Shown: positions 8,887 through 22,437, counted from the first letter of the stretch. The stretch is 64,000 nt of DNA from Chiua virens (GCA_019787685.1 JAHNUO010000013.1:1302001-1366000), one strand, 5' to 3'. The notes: a model not told the origin generated them from the sequence alone. Translations and numbers: made by a program.

Positions 8887-11437
8887 CAATGTCAGAGGAC
8901 TCAATACATAACTGCAGGGTCCTCCTCGCCACAATCCGGGACAAGGGAAGTTGTCCTTGTCCACGCTGTTTTGTACCCAAGACAAACTTCCACCATGTCG
9001 GTCTTCTGTCTGATATGTCCCAAAGGATGTCCAAACTGTGTTCGTATCTACGTGACAAAGTTGCTGCTGCATGGACAGCTATCTATAACAATGGGGCACC
9101 AATTAAGGGCTCAGTTCCAGAGGCTCACCTCAAGGAGGAATCCCTGGTTCCTACATTTGTACGTCGATTTGTCAACATCTGCAAATGTATCTCACACTAT
9201 CTTACAGAATGTGTTCATGGAAAGGCTTGCATCATTGGGATGTGATATTTATCGCATTCTCGTTGTCGATCTCCTGCACGAATTTGAATTGGGCGTGTTC
9301 AAATCGGTCTTCAAGCATCTCCTTCGATTAATTTATGCTACAGACCCAAGGTTGATACCAATTCTCGACAATCGGTGAGTCTGGTTACTCTGGGTATGTC
9401 ACCGGGTCTAGTGATCACGTACAAATATTTTAGGTTTCATCAAATACCCTCATTTGGGGCCAATGCTATTCGGCGGTTTCCTCCAAACGTCTCTCAAGTT
9501 CGTCAATGTGCAGCTCGGAACTTCGAGGACATTCTCCAGGTAAGACACAACTTAGAATTCATGACCCAGAGTGTTGAGTGATTACTACTAGTGCGCAATT
9601 CCAGCTTTCGAAGGGTTGTTCCCACCCGAACATGATGACGTGATACGCGTACTCCTCTTTCGCCTCGCTGAGTGGCATGCACTTGCAAAGGCGCGACTTC
9701 ATACTGACGAATCTCTCAATTTTCTTGATGAAGTTACCCGACAACTTGGCTTTCAGCTCAGAAACTTTCGAGATTTTACATGCACGGCTTTCAAGACGAC
9801 AGAGTTACCCTCTGAGCAGGCAGCACGCTGTCGACGGAAGGCAGGAAAATTGAACGCCTCAGCCTCTCATGGACCCGATTCAGATCCGTCTGGTGCACGT
9901 CAAAAGTTGTTCAACCTCTCAACCTACAAGATACATGCATTGGGAGATTATGCTCGCACAATTCGCTCATTTGGAACGACGGACTCCTATACCACCCAGA
10001 TAGTAAGTCCGTTTTGGTGATTTCCAGCCCGAAAAGTATGACTACTCAATATCTCCCTCCTCAGGGAGAGCTTGCCCATCGATCCATCAAGAAATTTTAT
10101 CAATCAACTAACAAGAAGGACACGACTGGGCAGCTTGCAAAGCAAGAAAGGCGATACACCCGAGTTCGGCGCCAATGTGACATCTACTTGGACCCTAACG
10201 ATCATGATGAGGGTGACGTAGCATTGTCCGAGGACAGTATACCGCCCCACCTCCATCATCAACTAACTGAATCCGCATCCAACGTGTTCAACTTAGCAGA
10301 ATTCCTCCAAAGCTCTCCCGGGGACCCAGCATTTGATGTGAGTGCATTTCTTTTCAAATTGTCGAAATACTGTGATGCCAGACTTTTTTTCAGGACTTCA
10401 TCCCTAGGTTGAAGGACCACCTCCTGAACTGAGTGCTGAATCAAGAATATGACGGTGATGAGCTTACTTTTTCGAATGAGGAGCGGAGTGCCATCCATTT
10501 CGTCAATGGCCTCAATAGAGTCCTCCATCCGAAGCGTTTACAGATCAATTTTACGACATATGATATGCGTCGTGATGAGGATACATTGCGTCCGGGGAGC
10601 AGCTCGGCGGTGATGCTGCTTTCTCGCGAGGATGGTCCAAACCCCCATCCATTTTGGTATGCAGAAGTCCTGCGTGCGCTTATCATCACGGTCAATTATG
10701 CTGGCACTGAGAAGGCAATGGAGGTCTTATGGGTTCAGTGGTTTGGTGTTGTACCCTGTTATCGTTGGGGGCTCAAGTATGCGCGCCTTCCAAAGGTCGG
10801 CTTTCTCCCTTCAGAAACAGGTGGTGCATTTGGATTCGTTGACCCAGCACTTGTCCTTCGATCCTGTCACTTGATCCCTGTGTTTGCAGATGGCCGCACT
10901 GACTCATTACTGCGTTATGGCCCATCTGTTGCCCGGCAGGATAATGTTAATGATGATTGGGTGGCATATTACGTGAATGTGTGCGTACCTCTATTCTAAA
11001 GCTCCTATTACCCCTGACACTTCTCTAGCTTTGCTGACCGTGACATGTTTGCACGATACGCAGGCATCGGAGTGGGACACGTTGCCCAATATAATCTACC
11101 ATCGCCCAACACTAGCCGTTCCACCATGGAGGATGGTCCATCAAAGACTGCTAATGAACTGGACCTCTACGATAGCGATGAGGATATGAATGAGACTGAT
11201 GAACACAAAGGGGAGGGACCAACCTGGGATGAGGGAGGAGTTGCTGGCAACGATGAGGGTGAGCAGGACAAGCTGGAGGATAAGGATGACGTGGATGAGG
11301 ATGAGGACCGGGATGAGAATGAGGATGATGAGGACGACTCAGAGGACGAGGACGAAGATGTCAATGACGGCGACGGCGATGGCGACAACAAGGAGCCTGA
11401 GGAGGAAGGGAGTAGCGGCGGTGCCTCTAAATTTTGA

Positions 11438-13079
11438 AATATCTGGGACCTGGTTATCGGCCCAACCGAAAGCAAGGCAGATGCTTTAACTCACTCTTGA
11501 CAGCAACTCCCATACTCCCCGATATTCCCACCCCATTGACACCATCGTACTCATCATCATACTCACCATTGCCGTCTCCGGCGTCATCTCCATACCCCCA
11601 AGTTCCCCAGCACCACCGTTCAGTTTCTGTATGCTAATCCTAGCCAAGTAGTCCCCGATACCCCTCCCAAGTCCCCATCACTATCGTTGGTATGCCGCTG
11701 GCACGTGTCCCAACACCGCTCAATTGCTGTACGCTGATTCTGGTCGCATAGAATTGTATCCACCTTCAACATCATCAGAAGTCACCATAGGTCCATATCC
11801 CCCCTCCCCCGCTGTATTCTTCCCGGTGTCCTCGAATCACACTGCCGAGATCGTTTCACGCCAACATCACCTGACCTCAGTACACTCAAATTTCAAGACG
11901 TTCAACCTGTACTGCCACCCACTATGTAAGGACATATCTATCTCACCGTGACCCTCCATACCCCAACAGACCACTGACCACATGCACGCCCTCAGGCTCG
12001 GTCTCACTCTCCCGTCTCAATGGACCATGCGTACTACCCACCGACTCATCATCCTAACATGTGTACCCACACAGGCACCCTGATATTTTGGCCTTCACAT
12101 TTACGCCTTGCACATCCGAGTCTTGTCGCAACTCCGTGCAAGTACGGGGAACTTGACTTTCAAGTTGCTACTTTTGTTGGATATACCATCTATGAGTAGT
12201 GTCGACCACAGTTTTCATGTACTTAATGAGCGAGCTGAATTCCTTCATCTGTTTGCGCTCGTTCATGCACACGACTCAACAGACCTGTGTAAACTCATTG
12301 GCATACAGTCGCGTGTACCGCTGTATATCTACTGCTAATCCTCGTAGTTATACAGTAGTAGCCCCTTTGTCCTATACTTCGTAGTTCCCACATAGAGCGT
12401 GATCCTGTTCTTTTGTGTCCACCGCTGAGACTCAGTGTTTCCACTGTTGGCCACGGCTGGTTTCCAACCTGTGGGTAAATTGAACTCGGGAAGTTTGTGC
12501 CCACACCCGTTCAGGCTGCGACAGGTACACACTAAGTATGGCATAAGGGCTTTCCTACTTTCAGCCTGGGTCAAAGGGTTACTTTACAAGCCGGTTGTAC
12601 TAGGTCGTCAGAGTGGTGTGGACTTCGAAGCCGACCGAATACTAAACGGGAAATGTGCATACAACAGAATATGATACTAGGTATAGAAAACAGTTATACC
12701 CATACTGTCAAAGTGCGTGGGCTTCGAATTCACACCTAATATTGAGGGAAAATACCAGCATGACAAAATGTGATAGGCCTCCTACAAACGAATTACATTG
12801 CTATTACAAGCATGTGAGATTTTTAGAGTGAAGTCGGAAGCTCAAATCATTGGCGTGTCGACTTGCATGCGTGTTACAGCTCACTTGAAATTGTGCGGAT
12901 CAAGGGAACAAGTAACAAAATTTGCAGATAGCCTTGTGCACAATTATAATGGGATCTAGTAGACGCACAATTTTAATGTTTGTTTGGCATCGAATCAAGG
13001 ACATAACGTGCGAATCAGTTTCTAGTGATGGTATCGTCATTCATGATACCATTCTGAAGTGTGAACATGGTTTCGCCAA
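11438..13079. other. Gene-poor stretch downstream of the transposase
   Basis: No convincing coding region. 11500-11760 is C-rich with an imperfect repeat ('caccgttcagtttctgta' near 11610 and 'caccgctcaattgctgta' near 11715), perhaps old transposon 3' sequence. The remaining short open frames have no recognisable content. I see no terminal inverted repeat for the Plavaka element here. Confidence 0.5.
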
Positions 13080-13642
13080 TCACGATCCCGTTGAGGACCT
13101 TGAGGTGCAATCTGCAAAGGAATATGATATAGTGAGTGTCGTGAGGAGTCTTTCCAGGAATGTGGGTGTAGGGACTTCGGGGTACTCACAGTTGCTGGCG
13201 CGAATCTGGTTGATGGTCACTGGTTTCGTTCGACGGATGCACTTGTACCCTATCAAAAACCGTCTCTCGACCTCAACTTCAAATATCTTATCGTCGGGAA
13301 AGCATGACCTGGCAGCAGCGATGATAGTGAACACCTGGAGGCCATGGGAAAAGGTCCAGGGAGTGTGGTGCCCCGGACCCGCAGGTGGCTCAAAGGTTGG
13401 AAATTCACCGTTGATCGTCACCTCAATGCCAAGAGATGCTTGCGAAGTTCGTCGCGTCTGTGCTCTGCACGTCGACGGTCGACGACACAAAATCTCGATT
13501 TTAGTACACGGATACGGAGCCGCAATTTTGGACGGAATAATTTCATCCACTTCTTGGTGGGGACCTCGTTTGCGGTGAAATCTGCGGGGTCGTCAAAATT
13601 GATGCGCCACTGATGGCAGCTTAACGGGCGACGCTCAAGCAA
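13080..13642 (-). pseudogene. Unrecognised coding remnant
   Basis: A minus-strand open stretch from about 13550 to 13080 with protein-like composition (GIEVTINGEFPTFEP, HGLQVFTIIAAARSCFPDD, FEVEVERRFLIG). A second open stretch in another frame upstream (13642-13418) begins SCHQWRINFDDPADFTANE. The two frames do not join through an obvious intron, so it looks like a decayed gene. I do not recognise the family. Confidence 0.3.
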
Positions 13643-14148
13643 AAGATCCGAAGGCAGGTTCGGATAGCAGAATGGCTCTAGTAAAGCTTACGGTTTTTAT
13701 AGTTTCTGGCTAGGCGGCTCCGGCATACTCGAAAGGCGGAGGCATATCTCATGGAGGTGGCTGCAAGTACGCCAGCAAGTCGCACGACTAACAAGTCAGG
13801 GACGCACTGCATCCAACACGCAGTTGTCGTGTTCTCACCTCCAGGAAACGGAACACCGACGCCCATAGGGCAGAGATGAGACCCTAATATGTCCACTGTT
13901 GCATATCAGCGTTAGCATCAGTATTCCTGTACGGAACTGATAGCTTTTATGCCTGCAATGTTTTTCACCCTCGGTTCAAATTCAGATCGTCAGTCATTGG
14001 ACTCTCGATCGTATGCACACCAGCATTTCCGTGACCTCGGTGAGCAAGACAAAGTCCCGAAGGCCCAAAAGGTCACTCTCAATTCAAAGTACAGTTTGCC
14101 AGGTAGGCTTGGATAGGTCAAACAATGTGAATCATGTTCGTGACCAAC

Positions 14149-14233
14149 GGAAGGCCTCTAAATGAGCGGCATTCTTTGTTTTGATGTTTTTTTTTTTCAT
14201 GCGTTCTATTGAGCCCTCAATGTGTTCCTTACA
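14149..14233 (+). repeat. Dispersed repeat R2, copy 1
   Basis: About 85 bp ('ctctaaatgagcggcattc' through 'ccctcaatgtgttccttac') similar to 22438-22522. Contains a T-run that differs in length between the copies. It abuts duplicated gene fragments in both places. Confidence 0.65.
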
Positions 14234-14249
14234 GTAACCATGCGCAATT

Positions 14250-15032
14250 ATTGCCGATCACATTACCCCGCGGTCCCGTCACTCAAGTCTCTAGCTCGGC
14301 TGTGGTACCCCAATACTAGTTTAGCATCGTACAACGGTGGATGATCAACAGCCTCTACCCCAATGTGTGGACCTCCGCTTGCAGTTGGACGGAGTAAACC
14401 TGACATACCTGTCGCTATCCGTAAGCACCTGGCGGTACTGACGGTGAATGGGACCATCTCATCACTCGTGATCGCCCATCCGAATCGCTCGTCTCGAAAG
14501 CATACCCGCGTGCCAGTCTGTGCCCGGTTTGACACCCGTAGCATGCTCGAGCTGCCCCAGCTGGGCTTCACCCGTCTCCCACCGCGAGCGCGACGATTCC
14601 CATGTCCATATCCAGTAGTGTTGGTATCCCAGAGGTCGCGCGGTTGGTCAAGAAAATCGCTGTGACGTACATTTGAGTTGACTGTCGGGTACACCGCCGC
14701 TTGTGGCAGCGATCATCAGGCTTGGCAGGTATAGCACGTTGGATCGGTTACTGACGTTTTTCGCGCCAGTCGTTCCATGAGCAAAGGATATGCTGCAACG
14801 CAGGTCTTTGAGTGCATTGTACCGAGTGAGTCTTGTTCGTCTCGTGTAATGCCAAGTGACCTGAGCGACAGGCTAGGTTACGACCTTGAACAAGTCCCGG
14901 ACCGGTATATTTCAGAGTCCGGGTGAGCGTTCAGTCGGATGCCGTGTGTACGTGCTCGTCGAGACATTGATGTGGTTCGCAACGTCATTTCACGTCGCTG
15001 CAGGATTTGAACTTCCTGATGAAGACTATTAA
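14250..15032 (+). pseudogene. eIF2D-M28 fusion pseudogene fragment
   Basis: 14255-14395 resembles, in reverse complement, the eIF2D exon near 56260-56420 (14330-14395 'acaacggt...cagttggacgga'). From about 14420 it matches M28 aminopeptidase exons (compare 53470 down to 52566), including PEVARLVKKIAVTYI and a C-terminal F-A-T-S-F-H-V-A-A-G-F-E ending at TAA 15030-15032. Frame breaks and missing catalytic segments make it non-functional. It lies tail-to-tail with LeuRS, as M28 and the LeuRS fragment do at 51.5-53.5 kb. Confidence 0.7.
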
Positions 15033-15223
15033 CCTGTGAGAATCGATTAACGACATGTCGATAGTTGGGGTTATGATATTATGTGTATCTTGTCTTGTCA
15101 TGGATAGATAACTTGGAACACGGAACAGAGCGGATACTTGCCACCTTGTTCTCGGAGTTTTAGACAAAAATGGTGCGAAAAAAATATGGTGCCGATTCTC
15201 GGCCCTGTCAGTATTAATGACGT

Positions 15224-18200
15224 TTACAGTACATTGCGATACTCAAACGCAGGGCTACCAGGTTCTGACGTTTCTATAATCGACGGCGTGAAACCTGGTT
15301 CGTCTCTTTTCAGCAGGGCGTCGTCCACCAAGAACACTTCTGCGTCCACGAGGCCCAACGACCGTTTCAAGTATGGCAAAAACTCGGCCAGGACATGGGC
15401 CTCAGAGAACGACAGACTTCGGTTGAATGCAACTTTGGCCCCAAAGTCTTGCATACGTTTCTGGTCGCAGTCGTCAGCATGCCTCGGAAAAAAACCACGA
15501 TGTGACCTGCCTTGAACGCTTGAACGAACGGCATGGCGCGTTTATCCTTGATCAACCCTCTCTCTGTCAGGATCGCCCTCACTTTCACGTCGTCGACCTT
15601 GTCCTCGGTCTCCGAATATGCTTCCCTGACCGCTTGCACACACGTCTCCTGCCACTCCGGGAACCGTGTCGCCACGTACACCCTAACGCTCTTGGGCAAC
15701 TTCGGATCAAACGACGGGCCGTCCGATTTGCCCTTTTTGCCCTTGGACAGCTTCTTCAGCAGCGTCGTCTCCGCGTCACGGATCATCTTGAGCGTGCTGC
15801 GCATGTACGCGCCAGTTTCGATCAGCGTACGATCCGGGATGCGCCCCGGGTCGGGCCAGCGGGCAAGCTGGATCGATTCGGGTTCGTGCAGGAACGCAAG
15901 CCAAATGTGTTCGGCAGTGTGTGGGGCAAAGGGGGCCATGAGCAGCGCCGAGGTGCGGATCCAGTACTGGACGAGATCGATGTGCATACCGACGTCGGCG
16001 GTGACTTCGCGGTACCAGTCGCGGATATTCTGGAACTCGTAGAAGCCGTACTTCAAGGCATCTTTGAAGGAGGTGCTATGAACGGACGATGTCAGCGATG
16101 CGATCGTGCAGACACGGTGGGGAAAGAAGCGTGAACGCACGTTTCGTAGTGGTGCTTGGTGATGTCGATGTGGTCAACGATCTCTTCCTCAAAGACGCGA
16201 TCGTGGTAGTTCCTGGGACCTGTCCTCCACTTTGATTCGTCTTTCAACATGTCCTGAACATCCTCTTTAGTGATCTACAGATGTATACAATCGCCATGGA
16301 TGTACCTCACACCATCCAAGTAACGTGTGCAGACGCAAGATGTTTGCGTTGGCCGTCTTTTCGTCAAAGTTTGCGTCCTCGACACCGTCACCAGCATCAG
16401 CTAAGGTAAGACGCATGGCATCAGCACCAAATTTCTCGATCCCCTCTCGAAGCGTCAGCGAGTTCCCCTTGCTCTTTGACATCTTTTGTCCGTTCAGCAT
16501 CAAGTGACCATTCGTGCGGATGCTCAGAGGCCACTTGTCCTCCGGGAAAACGGCGACGTGGTTGTACAGCAAGAACGTCAGGTTGTTTTGCACCAGGTCC
16601 TTACCGGACGAACGAATCTCAAAAGGATAAAAGTAGTCGAATTCGTGCTTCATTGCGTCGGCTTTCTCTCTCGGGAAGGGCTCCGGATTTGGCCAAGGAC
16701 CATTGCAAAAGATATAATCCCAGGCTTCGTCGGTCATTTGTTGAGCCGTGACGCCAAGGGGGCCGACTGTATGTCCTGTGATGTTGCCGCCTGTTTAGGT
16801 CAAGTAGATGAGATCAAATCAGATGGGTAAGACGATGCGAGACTCACCTTGCAGCAGGTGCGCGACAGTGTAGTAAGCCATATAGATCGTTGAATCGCTC
16901 AGACTTTCGACCATGAACTGAGGATCCCATGGCATCTTCGATCCCAAGCCGTACGTGCGCGCGCAGGCCCATTGATTCAACCAAGCCAATGTCGACTCGA
17001 ACAAGTTACGGGTCTCTAGCGTCCACGTGTTCATCCTTGCCAAGAGTCTGGAAAGAAAAGTCAAAGGTCAATTCAACAAGTTTGTACGAGCACAATGACA
17101 CAATATACTTCTCTGTTTGCGCCCTCCAAACGGGCTCACCGTAATCCATGTACCATTGATCCATCAAGGCAACAACGCACTCGTCTGCGCTACGCGACAC
17201 GACCAGATTCTCAGGCTCTGCGTAGGGGACAGCAAGTCCTTTTTCTATCAGTTGTGCGCGAACTTTTGGTTTGGCATCCTGGACCGATTCCCCTTTGAAG
17301 TCACCGATGATCATGGTTCCACTGTAGAAACCCTCTTTATATGCGATCTCCTTTGCATCTGCAAGCACCTTGACGTCCTTGGAAGATTGGATCTTCAATT
17401 CTTTGCAAACCTCGACGGCAGTGAACTCCCCGTATTTGACAGTCTTGAGGACAGGGACAGGCTCAAAGTCCAGCCACTTGGGATCCACTTTGTAGTACTC
17501 GGCCTTTTTACGTAGATCTTCTGTCGTCATGTAATCGTCTGGTGAATCGGAGGGTACAGAAGTGACGACGCCGGTTCCCTGTGATGCACGTGTTGAGTGT
17601 CATGTAAGAGTGGAACAATCGATACTGAGTACTTTGGTTGCTTTAACGCTCTCCATCGGCAGCACGTATACTTCCGGGATGACACCAAAGGGGGCATTAA
17701 CTTTTGTTCCAACGATGCTTGCACCGTCAATCTCCAGCAATTGCACGATTTCACCACGTGACTGGGGAGAGGCCCTGGAAGGCCATGTTGCGTGCTGCTC
17801 GGTGTGACATGAGGAAGGCATCGGTGTCGTTGATGGCAAAAATGCCATACTTCAAGGACGGACCGACGAAACAATTCGTTTGACCATACCTACCGAGCCG
17901 TTAGCGAAACAAACCATGGTCGCGAACATGACGAATCGTACATTGTCTCTGGTCGCAATGTGGCAGGAACCAAGTAAACTGTTCTTCCGCCAACGTTACC
18001 CTCGATGGAAGCCTTCGCAGCAGGACTCCATTCGACCACTTCCATCTTGATAGCGACGTACTCCTGGGGACCAACACCTTCTCCATCAGAGCGATCGTGA
18101 TCCATGCATGGTTGGCCGTCTTTGGGACTGTATATGGTATAGCGTTCGCCAAACTTGATTTTACCGAGTCCATGCAGCTTATTCATCTGCCATCGGACGA

Positions 18201-19039
18201 ACGAATCGTAGTAGGGATTGATATCGGTGGTGAGGAAAGAGCGACGCCAGTCTACTCGGTTACCCATGGCGTTGTTATCGGCCTCGAATACGATCAGATT
18301 AAGAAGCTAGATGCGATGAGAGACACACCTTGCAGATCGGTGGGAAGTAGGACAGCCAGTAATAAGGATCGGCAAACCTTTTGACTTGATCACGGGGCAC
18401 GCCGATGGACTCCATGATTTGGAATTGGTAGGTCAAACCGGTGGATTTGGCAGCTAGTTTTCCCTTGGTCGCCTTTCCGACCTGTGCAGTTGGGGTAGGA
18501 CCGTTTTCAGTTGCCTTTGGAGTCTCATCCGTCGACAGTGTGGTCGTATCGCTCAAAGTTTTCACCGAAGAGCTCCATTTCGCGAATGATTTTGTCTGAC
18601 GCAGCCTGATTGAAGGAAAGATTGAGTGAAACACGGGAGTAAAGCAGGTGCCACGTAAACATACCTTGATTGGCATCCCGGTTGCATGTAGACCATGAGG
18701 AAACAAGACGCGCTTTCCGAGAAGACGTTGGTATCCGGCAGCGAACTCGATTTTCGAGATGGTGAAAGCATGGCCGAGATGCAAAGAGCCGTTCATGTAG
18801 GGATAGGGAAAGTTGCCGAACCACTTCGGGTATTTCAACATGATCTGTTCCGAGGAGAGTCCACGGAGCTCGTCTTGAGAAGGGGCGTTGGTCTCGAAGA
18901 GACGTTCCTCCTGCCATCGCGCCTGATATTTCTTCTCCAAAGCCTTGAGTTGATCTCGCTTGCCTGTCTAGATGCGAGTAAGTCGTGAATACGAATTGAA
19001 TGACATACATACTTGAGCGAGTTCTATGGTATTAGCCAT
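15224..19039 (-). pseudogene. Cytosolic leucyl-tRNA synthetase, full length but with two frame breaks
   Basis: Charges tRNA-Leu. ATG at 19039-19037. Exons (minus): 19039-19013, 18967-18665, 18605-18329, 18282-17942, 17889-17634, 17578-17109, 17047-16848, 16790-16306, 16274-16141, 16075-15511, 15460-15224. Class I motifs are present: HLGHA (PYMNGSLHLGHAF) and KMSKSKGNS. The editing domain lies between them, and VDWRRSF, WYMDYGE and YGFYEFQNIRDWY follow. Two lesions: a frame change in exon 3 near 18540-18580 (after FERYD), and an extra base at about 17763 in exon 5, after which the expected GEIVQLLEIDGAS frame resumes. The last intron (15461-15510) starts GC; one intron (16275-16305) is only 31 nt. 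Either a pseudogene or a locus with sequence errors. Confidence 0.85.
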
Positions 19040-19251
19040 TTGACGGATTGATATTTTACAGCGCCAGAAAAGGCGGGTAGTCGTGGTGGATCTCAGCAGA
19101 CCTGTAATCTTGTCTTTTTCGAGTCACTTGGACTCGATCAAGAAAGAGTCCCCCTCGGCTATCCTTTAGTCGCCGGTTTCTGTCAAAACATGTGCAAACT
19201 CTGTGTCACACACGCGTCCTGTCACGTGTGACATGTTTGACAACTTTAAAC
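19040..19251. promoter_or_regulatory. Short divergent intergenic region
   Basis: About 212 bp between the LeuRS ATG (minus) and the next gene (plus), so both 5' control regions must lie here. It contains the imperfect palindrome 'gtcctgtcacgtgtgacatg' around 19216-19235 with a TCACGTGTGA core, an E-box-like site. No clear TATA box. Confidence 0.4.
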
Positions 19252-20110
19252 ATGCCTGGGCCATGTAACTACAGAAGAAAGAAGAAACACTTGCCAAAGC
19301 GCGACAAGAAATTCGTCCATCAATCAGAAATAGTACCCCCATCCCCTCCTCAACACATTGATGATCTTGACGACACGTACCACGATCCACATCCTCAGCA
19401 TCACGCGTCTCTTGACTCTGCCGATGGCGTTTTCATCGCTACCCCAAATATATATGATCCTGGTAATGGACCTCGAGTTCGCGATACACGGGCATTTCTC
19501 TCGTCTTTTTTTGCTCAGCCTCCCGCACTCGACGATGAATTGTGTGCAGAATTTGCCCAAGACGAGATCCTACAAATGTTATCCACCGTTCTACCCGAGG
19601 AGACGGCGATAGTAAGTTACCCTGCCTGGATCTTCGTCGTGTCACGGTTACTTATATCTGCCTAGATTTTGTGGTACAACAAGAGTCGTGCCACTGGTCG
19701 TGTTTGCCCATCTTGCCGACGACTGTACAGTCTGGGCGATATCCTTCCAGATCTAGTTCATGACAGTCCCAAGCTCTTCCCTGAAACTCAGTCGCCATAT
19801 CTTGCTCGCGAGCAAGAGATATCTGGCTTGTGTACGTGACCACACAACTCCGGAGTAATGCACTGACAGCTACTCCATAGGTTCCCCACTCTGTTTCATC
19901 ATGGCGTCTTTAATTACCCCGGGGCTATCAAATCCACTTGGGGTCGTTTTGCAGGAGGAGATAGACCATTATACATGGGAGCTCCTAAATGGCCCAGGTT
20001 CTGGCGCCGGCGACCAGGGACTGAGCTTGCTCGTCAAGATGGCACGACTGCCTGACTTGGGTTTGGGCCAGCTGTGCCTGCCTGATGTTGATTTCGGACC
20101 CGAGGGCTAA
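19252..20110 (+). CDS. Conserved basidiomycete protein with paired CxxC / CxxxC motifs
   Basis: Exons 19252..19611, 19666..19831, 19881..20110; GT-AG introns of 54 and 49 nt; 251 residues. The N-terminus is basic (RRKKKHLPKRDKK), then a low-complexity His/Asp stretch. The C-terminal half has ILWYNKSRATGRVCPSCRR and, further on, LCSPLCFIMAS, which could form one zinc site. Related hypothetical proteins are, to my recollection, common in Agaricomycetes; no function is known to me. Confidence 0.75.
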
Positions 20111-20344
20111 CTCGTAGCACACCTTGCGTGCTATCCTACCGTAGATCTGTCCGATAGTCAGGGAGTATATATACTTATAAGTTATAGCTCCTAGTATATG
20201 TGGGATAAGTACCTGCGGCGCTGCAGATCACTGGAACCTGTACATACTTTATGATTATTATACGGGAAGTCACCCAATCGTGTATTTTAAACTCCGATAT
20301 GTATCCAAACTCAAAACGTCTCGACTGACCGTTTTCAATTCTGA

Positions 20345-21596
<1,252 letters not shown>

Positions 21597-21615
21597 CTAG
21601 TAAATAAGGGTAGTT

Positions 21616-22220
21616 ATGTGGGCAAATTCGTCGTTCCAAGGGGTTGTTGGCCGGAGTCAGGTCCGACCAATCGGCCCCTTGGAACGGAAGACTGACTCGA
21701 TGAACTCGGAATCTGTGATATCTACCAGGGGAAGCCTGGTGGTGTCCAAGCGCGGCAATACATTGCTGGGCAGCAGGACTTGCCGCGCTCGAAGACCGCC
21801 GTTGTCGATAGCATCCAACAGCGCCGCCTCCATGGTCTTGCTCCGAGTCTGATCCTCGCCGACCACGACAATGGCTTGATCCGCCTTGGATAACATGTCG
21901 AGGTCCCAGAGGACTATCTCCGAATGCAAAGACATGGCAGTGGTGAACGGTGTGAACATGAGCGATCAAGGCGGCTTTCATCTCAGCGTTGACGACGATG
22001 GCATCGTTACTGATAGGTCCGGTGCCGATGGTTTTGACCCTGCTGAGGCCTGCTCTCTCCAAGACTCTCCCAAATGATAGCCCGGCAGCTTCTGGAACGC
22101 CTCGAGGCCGCCGAAAACGAGGGATGAAATCATAACAGAGCCTTCATAGAAGGAAAAATGCCCTGAATCTTTGAGTTCTAGAGTGTGTTTGTTGAGCAGA
22201 AAGGTCTTGCCAGAGCCGGG
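21616..22220 (-). pseudogene. Internally deleted copy of the kinase-HAD-UPRTase gene
   Basis: Compared with 47316-49411, it keeps the P-loop start (GSGKTFLLNK...GGLEAFQKLPG), then jumps to the HAD part (VKTIGTGPISNDAIVV... DPEFIESVF-like end). It then jumps again to sequence found 3' of the full gene (about 49.68 kb). Roughly 0.8 and 0.9 kb are missing. It preserves the frame at one point (ATC GGC ACC) where the long copy has an extra G. Its 5' end is fused to repeat R1. Confidence 0.8.
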
Positions 22221-22437
22221 ACGATGTGGCGATCGACATGTCACATGCATCACTGACGCATATGATTCGTACACTTCGTCATTCCATGTGGTGTCACTGC
22301 CGTTGTTATGACATGGCGGTGGCGACGATGCTGATGACTGGCACGAGCACGGCTCAGTGGGGACACGTGGGTTCGTGAGTGCCGCGTCAGAGGAAGAGAG
22401 GATTGCGACTTTCGATTACAACTCATCTCAAGTGCCC
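22217..22437 (+). repeat. Dispersed repeat R1, copy 1
   Basis: Sequence with 'gatgctgatgactggcacgag' and 'gccgcgtcagaggaagagag', also present at about 50640-50870 (inverted) and 58480-58700 (direct). Here it is truncated at 'catcgtcccg', where it joins the gene fragment at 22220. Confidence 0.75.

Larger units (their letters stand above)
123..8917 (+). other. Host intron grown from about 60 nt to 8795 nt by two nested LTR insertions
   Basis: The donor GTATGT begins at 123 and the acceptor CAG ends at 8917. The reading frame and the transposase motif continue across the joint. Removing the outer element plus one CAATG duplicate leaves 123-156 joined to 8892-8917, a 60-nt intron like its siblings. 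Everything else in the interval is retrotransposon sequence read from the opposite strand. Confidence 0.85.
1..11437 (+). pseudogene. Plavaka-type (CACTA) transposase gene split by nested retrotransposons; 5' end outside the window
   Basis: DDE-type transposase of the basidiomycete Plavaka group. Exons I can join in phase: <1..122, 8918..9158, 9208..9374, 9434..9539, 9592..10002, 10065..10337, 10394..10980, 11029..11437. All junctions are GT-AG. Exon 1 ends in YSADYPK, and joining 122 to 8918 restores YPKKVLLATIRDKG, followed by the CPCPRC motif typical of the family. Later landmarks are VVDLLHEFELGV, LAEWHALAK, TTDSY and YDGDE. The tail after 11160 is strongly acidic (Asp/Glu runs). A TGA at 10430-10432 interrupts the frame between DHLLN and VLNQEYDG, where relatives as I recall carry arginine, so this copy is probably dead. 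Introns other than the first are 48-62 nt. Family assignment is from motif memory, not a search. Confidence 0.85.

Noticed and set aside
1514..11437. Repeat-induced point mutation (RIP) over the transposons.
   Set aside because: The inner LTRs differ at about one site and long frames survive; two isolated CGA-to-TGA-like stops fit ordinary CpG decay better.
11160..11489. Ser-rich or Met/Arg-rich proteins in other frames.
   Set aside because: Shadows of the acidic Asp/Glu tail of the transposase.
15427..16134. Open frames of 170-235 codons on the plus strand.
   Set aside because: Antisense of LeuRS exons with clear homology on the minus strand.
17750..17780. Programmed frameshift in LeuRS.
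   Set aside because: The other copy has its extra base at a different position, so both are independent mutations.
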